Of a stretch of DNA of 64,000 nucleotides, positions 59,204 through 64,000 are shown piece after piece. The DNA is taken from the NCBI GenBank assembly GCA_964017155.1, contig OZ024857.1, positions 39,082,641 through 39,146,640 of the forward strand, in the 5' to 3' direction. Each line of letters opens with the position of its first letter. Within the stretch, counting starts at the first letter, position 1. The stretch comes from Oasisia sp. SBJ-2009. Lineage: Eukaryota > Annelida > Polychaeta > Sabellida > Siboglinidae. Made by a program: the position numbers and the translations under genes. Under the pieces are notes generated by a model, which saw only the letters and a list, made by a program, of their open reading frames with translations, made no database searches and was not told where the DNA came from.

Positions 59204-60620
59204 TTAGGAGGGATTGGAGAATGAGAGTGTCAGAGAGAGGGAACTGGAGATGGTTGGTGGAGACAGTAGAGCAAGTTCAGTGAGGGGCTGAAAAAAGAAA
59301 GGAAAACAGAGGCTGAGCAGCTGCACTGCCAGAGGGAATGAGGGAAACATGTGGTGAACAACCACAGTAAAATGAAACTGACTCGAGATTCCAAAAATAT
59401 AACTGAGGATCTAATTTGTATATAATATGCAAAATGTTCCATTCATAGAATGTGCCAAAGCAAGCCAAATGGGGTCATAAACTGTCCGTGGTTAAAATAA
59501 ACAATCTGTTTTGGTCTTGAGTGCATTCCGAGCTCAGACTGATAAGACTGTTGTCTGTACAAGGCACTTGAAGACTGTGTGGATCAGCTGGCAGTCTTAC
59601 CTAGCCAGACTACTTCAGTACTTCCCACTCACCACACAGTCTCTGTCAGTACTTCCCACTCACCACACAGTCTCTGTCAGTACTTCCCACTCACCACACA
59701 GTCTCTGTCAGTACTTCCCACTCACCACACAGTCTCTGTCAGTACTCCCCACTCACCACACAGTCTCTGTTAGTACTTCCCACTCACCACACAGTCTCTG
59801 TCAGTACTTCCCACTCACCACACAGTCTCTGTCAGTACTTCCCACTCACCACACAGTCTCTGTCAGTACTTCCCACTCACCACACAGTCTCTGTCAGTAC
59901 TTCCTACTCACCACACAGTCTCTGTCAGTACTTCCCACTCACCACACAGTCTCTGTCAGTACTCCCCACTCACCACACAGTCTCTGTCAGTACTCCCCAC
60001 TCACCACACAGTCTCTGTCAGTACTCCCCACTCACCACACAGTCTCTGTCAGTACTTCCCACTCACCACACAGTCTCTGCCAGTACTTCCCACTCACCAC
60101 ACAGTTTCTATCAGTACTCCCCACTCACCACACAGTCTCTGTCAGTACTTCCCACTCACCACACAGTCTCTGTCAGTACTTCCCACTCACCACACAGTCT
60201 CTGTCAGTACTTCCCACTCACTACACAGTCTCTGTCAGTACTTCCCACTCACCACACAGTCTCTGTCAGTACTTCCCACTCACCACACAGTCTCTGTCAG
60301 TACTTCCCACTCACCACAGTCTCTGTTCTCACTGAGTGATATTCCATCGACCCATCACTGTGAATCTGCGTCTTATTTCAACAGCTGTTTTTCTAGCGAC
60401 ATAACATCGTTATGTGTAACAACATTTCACGGCCACCACAGAGGGCATACAAGTAAGGAAGTATTGACAGTCTCCTCGAGCAGGGCAGTGTGATAGAACT
60501 AAGATTGTTTGATGAGCAGGACAGTGTGACAACAGTCACAGAACTAAGATTGTTTGTGGGTGTTTGTTGTGGTCGTACCTTGTACTTGGCCAGCCAGTCC
60601 TGTATCACGGGGTGAGACAT
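25087..60620 (-). CDS. HYCC1: Hyccin (FAM126/HYCC), 12 coding exons
   Basis: Hyccin is the small subunit of the plasma-membrane PI4KIIIalpha complex (PI4KA with TTC7 and EFR3), which makes PI4P; loss in humans causes hypomyelination. Minus-strand exons from 60620 down to 25087 join in phase to 570 residues plus TGA (human hyccin is 521). Recognisable stretches: [114 protein letters not shown] and LTNAIK, all collinear with the FAM126 fold. After about residue 350 the tail is disordered and divergent (Pro/Lys repeats [14 protein letters not shown], then Ser-rich), as in other family members. The start at 60620 follows the family N-terminus, but the frame is open upstream to the acceptor at 60656, so an earlier start in another exon is possible. 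One orthologue stands for vertebrate HYCC1 and HYCC2. Confidence 0.93.
25611..28540. other. Hyccin introns 10 and 11
   Basis: Apart from exon 11 (26544-26684), this is AT-rich intron DNA without recognised genes. Segment 27780-28030 on the minus strand (GAGTACCTGGTTGGACACAG, then AGGCACTTTACAA) weakly resembles the SINE body at 12090-12240 and may be another decayed copy. Confidence 0.45.
26544..26684 (-). CDS. HYCC1: Hyccin coding exon 11 (3' boundary uncertain)
   Basis: Residues 350-396: [16 protein letters not shown], then the triple repeat [17 protein letters not shown]. The chosen donor GTG|GTAAAC keeps phase with the last exon. Reading through instead gives [19 protein letters not shown] and a TAA, so an alternative shorter isoform is possible. 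Weaker in-exon donors (TTT|GTGAAG, TTG|GTGGAA) also exist. Confidence 0.75.
28541..28697 (-). CDS. HYCC1: Hyccin coding exon 10
   Basis: Residues 298-349: LTNAIKNGL matches human ANAIKASL. The rest ([29 protein letters not shown]) is less conserved. Acceptor GTTTCAG, donor GTACGC, phase 1. Confidence 0.9.
29081..29168 (-). CDS. HYCC1: Hyccin coding exon 9
   Basis: Residues 268-297 ([30 protein letters not shown]), aligned with human FYNGEWDLAQKALDDI. Donor GTAAGT. Confidence 0.95.
29500..29676 (-). CDS. HYCC1: Hyccin coding exon 8
   Basis: Residues 209-267. The first half ([17 protein letters not shown] ...) is an Ala/Ser-rich segment longer than the human loop; the end [19 protein letters not shown] aligns with human RIPVSSGFMVQMLTGIYF. 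Donor GTGAGT, phase 2. Confidence 0.93.
30098..30270. repeat. GACAGATG/GACAGACA degenerate repeat
   Basis: Tandem GACA/GATG-rich tract next to hyccin exon 7. It accounts for the open frames on both strands here. Confidence 0.8.
30294..30389 (-). CDS. HYCC1: Hyccin coding exon 7
   Basis: Residues 177-208 ([16 protein letters not shown], then [13 protein letters not shown]), matching human FEVLTFLLLCYNAAL and LCQICSR. Donor GTACGT. Confidence 0.95.
30740..30840. repeat. (CACG)n-(CA)n microsatellite
   Basis: A CGCA tetranucleotide run passes directly into a CA run, in hyccin intron 6. Confidence 0.95.
30841..32628. other. Hyccin intron 6, unique sequence
   Basis: AT-rich intron DNA. A less AT-rich block lies at 30930-31200, with repeated CAAATGCATGCACG-like words. 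No exon or RNA gene seen. Confidence 0.5.
32629..32750 (-). CDS. HYCC1: Hyccin coding exon 6
   Basis: Residues 137-176 ([18 protein letters not shown] ... [14 protein letters not shown]). LTESAL, GPHPQ and TAQNR are family signatures. Donor GTGAGT, phase 2. Confidence 0.96.
33200..33280 (-). CDS. HYCC1: Hyccin coding exon 5
   Basis: Residues 110-136 ([27 protein letters not shown]), aligned with human FTIPSLSKPSVYHE. Donor GTATGT. Confidence 0.95.
33871..34028. repeat. CTCTCTCTCCCTGG(CT)n repeat
   Basis: About ten units of pyrimidine-rich CTCTCTCCCTGG, in hyccin intron 4 on the plus strand. Confidence 0.93.
34060..34650. repeat. Old degenerate ~40-60 bp tandem repeat
   Basis: Recurring elements ATATC-CTCTCA-TGGCAGA and GATTGCATTGGGA(A)GAAACC appear at least seven times with heavy divergence. 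A stretch at 50717-50739 (AATATCAAATTGGGAAAC) matches the unit at 34575-34600, so the repeat also occurs elsewhere. Confidence 0.65.
35166..35331. repeat. (TA)n with internal CACACA/TGTGTG
   Basis: Two TA arms flank ACACACACA...TGTGTGTGT, forming a near-perfect self-complementary tract of about 165 bp. Confidence 0.93.
35450..35770. other. CpG-richer patch in hyccin intron 4
   Basis: A stretch of lower AT content and many CpGs (GAGCGCGTGCACGGACGTCC near 35562-35581) in otherwise AT-rich intron. No gene recognised; it could be an old transposon or a regulatory block. Confidence 0.4.
36190..36350 (+). mobile_element. Possible LINE ORF2 C-terminal relic
   Basis: A plus-strand frame reads [17 protein letters not shown] and then a Lys/Asp-containing end, resembling the 'S.x.xWNSLP' C-terminus of Jockey/CR1-type LINEs. 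Short and stop-interrupted. Confidence 0.35.
37746..37766. promoter_or_regulatory. SOX/POU-type site cluster in hyccin intron 4
   Basis: ATGCATAATTAAT (37746-37758), close to the POU-IV consensus, is followed one base later by ACAATGG (37760-37766), a SOX consensus; AACAATG (37742-37748) overlaps on the other side. A CpG-containing 20-bp direct repeat (GTCGCTCATCGACTCA) lies just upstream at 37707-37740. Function is inferred from motif match only. Confidence 0.35.
38255..38490. repeat. Degenerate ~40-bp tandem repeat
   Basis: Five to six diverged copies of CATTGTCTTCAGTGTGATGT-CCAACTTTCC in hyccin intron 4. Confidence 0.65.
39099..39174. repeat. (TC)n / CGCTCTC repeat
   Basis: Pyrimidine-rich microsatellite on the plus strand. 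Confidence 0.93.
39357..39412. repeat. (TA)n microsatellite
   Basis: Pure TA run immediately before the truncated LINE at 39425. Confidence 0.95.
39425..40790 (+). mobile_element. 5'-truncated Jockey/CR1-like LINE with intact 3' half of ORF2
   Basis: A 285-codon uninterrupted frame (39449-40306) starts just before the reverse transcriptase catalytic box [10 protein letters not shown]. It continues through [35 protein letters not shown], the thumb [12 protein letters not shown] and [12 protein letters not shown], and ends with the Cys motif CNCSICR. The 3' UTR ends GTTAAATAAAGCTTCTTGTA with a short TTGTATC repeat. The lack of stops over 858 bp indicates a recent, dead-on-arrival insertion. 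It is antisense to hyccin, in intron 4. Confidence 0.93.
41987..42124. repeat. AATTTAGCTGGGTGGTATC tandem repeat
   Basis: About six copies of a 20-24 bp unit. Confidence 0.9.
42900..43330. promoter_or_regulatory. CpG-rich block near hyccin exon 4
   Basis: About 430 bp dense in CpG (for example GACATCG-like and CGACGTCGACGCGTGG around 43117-43132) within AT-rich intron, 300 bp 3' (intron-4 side) of small exon 4. No coding pattern recognised. An internal promoter or enhancer is one explanation, inferred from composition. Confidence 0.35.
43640..43684 (-). CDS. HYCC1: Hyccin coding exon 4 (45-nt small exon)
   Basis: Residues 95-109 ([15 protein letters not shown]), aligned with human IEALLLGVYNL. 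Acceptor GTTGCAG, donor GTAAGT. It is flanked by introns of about 5.1 and 10.4 kb. Confidence 0.93.
44036..44628 (-). mobile_element. LINE 3' end (C-terminus of ORF2 plus 3' UTR)
   Basis: Minus strand reads [19 protein letters not shown] and, after a frameshift, [13 protein letters not shown] then [16 protein letters not shown], a C-terminus typical of CR1/L2-like LINEs of marine invertebrates. The 3' UTR (TTTTAATGTGTCTTATTAA) matches the copy at 15765-16138. It ends in CAATAAAGGCTTTTGAATC. Confidence 0.85.
44629..45278 (-). mobile_element. MULE-like transposase relic between 38-bp inverted repeats
   Basis: The ends 44629-44666 and 45241-45278 are inverted repeats matching at 34 of 38 positions (TTAAGTTTG...AACTAGTCCCGTTATAGCTACT). 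Between them the minus strand reads [25 protein letters not shown], stop, [29 protein letters not shown]. The FxxTW ... W ... [13 protein letters not shown] ... HPNxxxFI pattern is the C-terminal signature of MULE/FLYWCH-type transposase proteins. One stop replaces the usual Arg codon before TNN and no N-terminal catalytic part is present, so it is a dead fragment. Confidence 0.68.
45276..46061. mobile_element. 0.6-kb segment between 95-bp direct repeats
   Basis: Direct repeats 45276-45371 and 45967-46061 (AATACAAGCTCTTTTACAAA to GTCCCACATAAA) are about 96% alike. The segment between has a hairpin after the first repeat (CCCACATAAA...TTTTATGTGGGC), a TATAAAA at 45498-45504 followed by GCAGCGGCACTGTTGCCGCTG, and no long frame. 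It could be an LTR-like non-autonomous element or the product of an unequal duplication; the repeats do not start TG or end CA. Confidence 0.5.
46145..46730 (+). mobile_element. LINE reverse transcriptase C-terminal fragment
   Basis: Reads [57 protein letters not shown] and LQTRAARLI, then breaks at a TAG. Later frames give [20 protein letters not shown]. It is diverged, 5'-truncated and of a different subfamily from the copy at 39.4 kb. Confidence 0.88.
46964..47028. repeat. GACCGACGGACTGACG repeat
   Basis: Short tandem GACC/GACTGACG tract. Confidence 0.88.
47030..48785. other. Hyccin intron 3, unique part
   Basis: Mostly AT-rich. A less AT-rich, CpG-containing block at 48310-48560 (GCGACATAAA, CTGACGTC, GTGCGCGTCC) precedes exon 3 on the intron side. 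No exon seen. Confidence 0.45.
48786..48920 (-). CDS. HYCC1: Hyccin coding exon 3
   Basis: Residues 50-94, [15 protein letters not shown] then [20 protein letters not shown] and DKK. CHQLF-FRS is the strongest family signature. Acceptor TTCCAG, donor GTAAAA. Confidence 0.95.
49321..49625. promoter_or_regulatory. TAAT-rich block with duplicated 16-bp motif
   Basis: ATTATTAATTATTCAG occurs at 49341-49356 and again at 49494-49509, within a run of TTAATTAATTA words. These are homeodomain core sites and could be an intronic enhancer in hyccin intron 2; AT-richness alone gives some of them by chance. Confidence 0.3.
50118..50243. repeat. (TA)n with CACACA islands
   Basis: TA microsatellite in hyccin intron 2. 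Confidence 0.94.
51098..51202 (-). CDS. HYCC1: Hyccin coding exon 2
   Basis: Residues 15-49 ([35 protein letters not shown]), aligned with the human LPNYATNLKDKSSLVSSLY region. Acceptor TTATAG, donor GTGAGT. Confidence 0.92.
51506..51840. repeat. 28-bp minisatellite TTCATGTTGTTATTCCTC...
   Basis: About eleven copies. The unit has no stop in any plus frame, which creates apparent proteins rich in CYSSLHWFM. Confidence 0.95.
52567..52692. repeat. CATGACATGTCATCCGTGTGATGACTTG repeat
   Basis: Two to three copies of a 60-bp unit that is itself rich in TCATGA/TGTCA palindromes. Confidence 0.75.
53183..53217. other. 12-bp perfect stem-loop
   Basis: ATTTACAGCCAG and its exact complement flank an 11-base loop, in hyccin intron 1. 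It is shorter than a microRNA precursor stem. Confidence 0.85.
53717..53763. repeat. (GTGC)n microsatellite
   Basis: GTGCGTGCATGC-type tract. Confidence 0.9.
55231..55457. repeat. (ATGTC)45 microsatellite
   Basis: Forty-five perfect pentanucleotide copies. All three plus frames stay open (MSCHV repeats), so long frames here are not genes. Confidence 0.98.
56336..56400 (+). mobile_element. SINE/LINE tail remnant
   Basis: AGAAAGCACCACGAACAA... GTGGCGCTATATTAAATAAA resembles the GCGCTATATAA tail type seen at 4323 and 12230. Confidence 0.5.
58973..59199. repeat. Compound (TA)n-(GGGA)n-(GA)n microsatellite
   Basis: TA tract to about 59063, then GGGA units to about 59112, then GA units. Confidence 0.95.
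59616..60326. repeat. 31-bp minisatellite, about 23 copies
   Basis: Unit CAGTACTTCCCACTCACCAC followed by ACAGTCTCTGT, highly uniform. Since 31 is not divisible by three and the unit has no plus-strand stop, the three frames follow each other and yield an 825-base open frame that is not a gene. Confidence 0.97.
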
Positions 60621-60656
60621 CGTCCCTCCCGCCACCTCACCAGCTCCACCCCAGGT
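60579..60656 (-). CDS. HYCC1: Hyccin first coding exon
   Basis: Residues 1-14 ([14 protein letters not shown]) from an ATG at 60620-60618. The exon itself begins at 60656 after a GTTTGTTGCAG acceptor; its first 36 bases are 5' UTR or, if an upstream start exists, codons for TWGGAGEVAGGT. Donor GTACGA. Confidence 0.85.
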
Positions 60657-60660
60657 CTGC

Positions 60661-61503
60661 AACAAACACAACCTCATGAACACAACCTCAGGAACACAAC
60701 CTCATGAACACAACTTCATGAACACAACTTCACAAACATAACCTCACAAACACAACCTCAGGAACACAACCTCATGAACACAACCTCACAAACACAACCT
60801 CACAAACACAACCTCACGAACACAACATCACGAACACAACCTCACGAACACAACCTCACAAACACAACGTCACAAACACAACCTCAGGAACACAACCTCG
60901 TGAACACAACCCCACGAACACAACCTTGGGAACACAACCTCAACCTTGGGAACACAACCTCAACCTCATGAACACAACCTCAACCTCGTGATCCAACCTC
61001 ACGAACACCTCACAAACACAACCTCATGAACACAACCTCAGGAACACAACCTCAACCTCGTGAACACAACCTCAACCTTGTGAACACAACCTCATGAACA
61101 CAACTTCAGGAACACAACCTCGGGAACACAACCTCAGGAACACAACCTCAACCTAGTGAACATAACCTCATGAACACAACCTCGTGAACACAACCTCACG
61201 AACACAACCCCACGAACACAACCTCAGGAACACAACCTCAACCTCACGAACACAACTTCGTGAACATAACCTCACAAACACAACCTCATGAACACAACCT
61301 CACGAACACAACCTCATGAACACAACCTCACGAACACAACCTCAACCTCAGGAACACAACATCAGGAACACAACCTCGTGAACACAACCTCATGAACACA
61401 ACCTCACGAACACAACCTCAACCTCACGAACACAACCTCGTGAACACAACCTCACGAACACAACCTCGTGAACACAACCTCATGAACACAACCCTGTGAA
61501 CAC
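60661..61503. repeat. 14-bp minisatellite GAACACAACCTCAT
   Basis: About sixty copies with variants CG, GG, AA in the last positions. Read on the minus strand it is GAGGTTGTGTT, and it runs straight into the GTTGTGTTTGTTGCAG acceptor of the hyccin first coding exon. Confidence 0.96.
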
Positions 61504-62060
61504 ACATTACCAGTACATTAAATAAAAGACAGTATAAAGGCAGTGTAATAAAATCATTAACATGAACACACCATTTCAAGAACACACAACCTCATGAACT
61601 CAGACTACATTATAAACACAATACAGTACTGTACAATCAATCAAACACACAGACACACAATCACAACAATACACAACCTCATGAGCACATCTCATGAATA
61701 CAAACACAACCTTCTACACATAACTATGTTTTTTAGAATAACTAGATGAAGATAGAATCCAATGAACACACAACCTTGTAAAAACAACCTCACAAACATT
61801 TGACTTTGTGCACATAACCACACAAACACTTTAACCCAGTAAACACATAGCCTCATGAACACATATCTTCAAGAATATACATATTATACACATCAAGATG
61901 ACACCATAAACAACCAGCCCAATCCCATGAGCACAGAACCTCATCATTACACAATACGACTCCAGGAACACCTAACATAAAACCTATGAACTCTTGATGT
62001 AGTAACACTCAATATAACCACTGAACACTAAATAGTCTACTCAGACCCAACTTATCTTAA

Positions 62061-62921
62061 AGGACAAAAAAAGTTAACTGTTTTGTGGCATACATCTAAT
62101 AGAGTTAATATAAAGTAACAATTTCCACATATACTCATTTTTTTACGCCAGCGGTTTACCAGAAAAATATTTTTTAACACCCAGCCATCCTAATACTATG
62201 AGCTACCCCATCTTAGACGAAGAATGACGTCACGACGGTGAGACCCTCTCCACGTAGATTCCCTGCATGGGGTTTGGCTGTTGTCATGAAATGGCTGCAA
62301 CTCGGCAACGTGCGTAACATGCTGATGATGGTAAATATAATGTTGTCTATTATTGTTATCGCTGAAATCATCCCATCAACTGATGATACATGTCTACATC
62401 AAAGCATTTCTCCTCAAAATGGACCGAGCAAAGTGAACTGTACTTGGACTGGAGGGATTCCAAACATTACGCCCGCAAATCTCCAATGTGAATCCATTGC
62501 TTCAATACTACCGGTTGTTTCAACTATTATTGCAACCGTATGCCGAACACTAAGGCATAATTACTAAAGTTTACCATAGATTTAACCACAGATTTAGATA
62601 TACATCTATAAGCAGCTGCTAGATGTCACGCCAACTGAACGAACTGTCGAAGACTCAAAGTTGTTGACCCTTAACAACGTCGCAGGAAATTGACTGGCTT
62701 CAGCAGAGATATAGAATGCCGCGCGCTGAATGGCCAAGCCAAGTTAACCCTTCACCTATGGCGGCGTCTAGACCATCGTGGATTTCGTTAGAATTTTAGA
62801 CTTTAAAGTTACATTCTGAGTAAACCGCTGACGTTACAAAATTGAGTATATGTGGAAATTGTTACTTTGTATAAACTCTATTAGGTGTATGACACGAAAC
62901 CGTAGCCTTTTTTTTTGTCCT
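62061..62921. mobile_element. Non-autonomous TIR element flanked by TTAA
   Basis: Ends 62061 (AGGACAAAAA) and 62921 (TTTTTGTCCT) are inverted, and the inverted repeats extend about 107 bp with roughly 80% identity, including GTAACAATTTCCACATATAC on one side and its complement on the other. TTAA lies on both outer sides (62057-62060; 62922-62925), as a TTAA-targeting transposase such as piggyBac would leave. The 861-bp body has no transposase; its 109-codon frame (62238-62567) has no known domain. Confidence 0.85.
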
Positions 62922-62925
62922 TTAA

Positions 62926-64000
62926 TCTAGCTGTGCCCCAGTATACTTGGCAGTACAAGCACCAGTTGTAGGTGATAGAACTAGGTGTAAGCAGTCTGTG
63001 TGAGCTGATTACATCACCATGGAACACCTAAAGAATTCCACATTACCTGCCTGACAGGACTGTGTAGTGTGTACAGGAAATACAGTACAGATCTGTCAGG
63101 GGTGATGTACCCTGTACCATTGAATGGCCTGCATATGATCATACCACAAATATTCTACATTTAAATCATTAACAAGATTTTAATTATGTATACATATTTA
63201 TATATTACCGTTAATATGTAGCTACGTAATGTTTTTGTAACCCAGTAACTACAGACATTTTTCCTTGACTTCTCCATGTATATATTTAGAAGCAGCAGGG
63301 GCCAAGAAAAGATTAATTTAAGGTTGTTAGATATTACATTAAAAAAAACATAATTCATACTGATCATAATAAAGTAATAAAGCCAATATCACAAATGTCA
63401 CCAGCAGCAATGAGTCTAAAAGTTAGATTCACACATATACAGACCTATACCTTGTCTTCATATTCACATTGAAGCACACACGTTCCAAAATGACCATTGG
63501 GGTTTCAAAAAAATAGATAATTAGGTAAAGGTGATAAATATTATGAATAATTATGCAATCTGAATATTTATATTATGAACTGAGTTAGTATTAAGGGCTC
63601 AAAAAGTCTACATGGAAATGTCTTGCCTTAGACATCGGGACCCATAGGGGATGATACTATGAGGATCACAGTTTATGTTTCCCAGTGGATACAAGGGAAG
63701 GAGCATCAGTGCTGTGTTGATGAAGATAGGAAGTGGCCAACGTAGACTACAAGTACAAGAACATGGAGGCTAGTTGTCAACTCTGCCTATACAGACAAGT
63801 GTTGTGCATGTCACAGCCTGGGGACAGTGGAGATGCAGTGGCCAGTGGACATCTCTCTCTGTCAGCCAATCACTTCATTTGACTATGATAGCCATGGATC
63901 AGCAGGACTAACAAGTTCAGGGGACATCCAGGAAAATCAATAGGACCTTGCATCACAGTGGTCGATATGCCACATGACAAGTTTAGATTACAATACACCC
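62926..64000. other. Distal flank / 5' region of hyccin
   Basis: Mostly unique DNA. The non-coding first exon(s) and promoter of hyccin must lie here or beyond the window end; I cannot place them. Confidence 0.4.

Larger units (their letters stand above)
51203..60578. other. Hyccin intron 1 (9.4 kb) overview
   Basis: AT-rich intron with the repeats listed separately. No exon, RNA gene or further transposon recognised in 51850-52560, 53770-55140, 55500-56330 or 56410-58970. Confidence 0.5.

Noticed and set aside
59511..60335. 274-codon open frame
   Set aside because: Produced entirely by a 31-bp tandem repeat lacking stops; no domain, no splice context.
62238..62567. 109-codon frame as a transposase
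   Set aside because: No transposase motif; it is the interior of a non-autonomous inverted-repeat element.

Overview
The window is metazoan nuclear DNA: AT-rich, intron-dense and full of microsatellites, minisatellites, LINE and SINE fragments. No bacterial or viral gene organisation is present. The LINE types (CR1/L2/Jockey-like) and a tRNA-derived SINE whose body resembles the Meta domain suggest a marine invertebrate, most likely a lophotrochozoan such as a mollusc. The species assignment is inference.

Three protein-coding genes can be reconstructed exon by exon with consistent reading phase. (1) Positions 514-4582 (+) hold the last five coding exons of a CTDSPL/SCP-type small C-terminal-domain phosphatase; its 5' end lies outside the window. 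(2) Positions 9650-22268 (+) hold a complete 16-exon Beclin-1 gene (BECN1) encoding 450 residues, the core scaffold of the autophagy PI3-kinase complex. (3) Positions 25087-60656 (-) hold a 12-coding-exon hyccin/FAM126 gene of about 570 residues, a subunit of the PI4KIIIalpha-TTC7-EFR3 complex, convergent with BECN1. BECN1 and hyccin both serve phosphoinositide kinase complexes, but nothing in the sequence shows co-regulation.

Region by region: 1-4.6 kb CTDSPL exons and introns with a pure (CA)n tract; 4.6-9.65 kb probable 3' UTR and intergenic DNA; 9.65-22.3 kb BECN1, with a decayed LINE in intron 1, a SINE in intron 3 and large minisatellites in introns 5 and 8; 22.3-25.1 kb the shared 3' flanks; 25-60.7 kb hyccin, whose long introns hold a well-preserved LINE 3' half (39.4-40.8 kb), a nested transposon cluster with a MULE-like transposase relic (44-46.2 kb), another LINE fragment (46.1 kb), and many satellites; 62.06-62.92 kb a TTAA-flanked inverted-repeat element.

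The most unusual structure is the BECN1 intron 8 minisatellite at 16.59-17.94 kb. Its repeat unit is the 3' splice junction of exon 9 itself (polypyrimidine/TAG plus the first bases of the exon). This gives about 42 decoy copies of a juxtaposed acceptor/donor (TAG|GTAC) ahead of the real exon. Other minisatellites also abut 3' splice sites in BECN1 introns 5 and 14 and in the hyccin intron ahead of the first coding exon. The Beclin BH3 motif lacks the usual Gly-Asp pair, and one intron has a GC donor.
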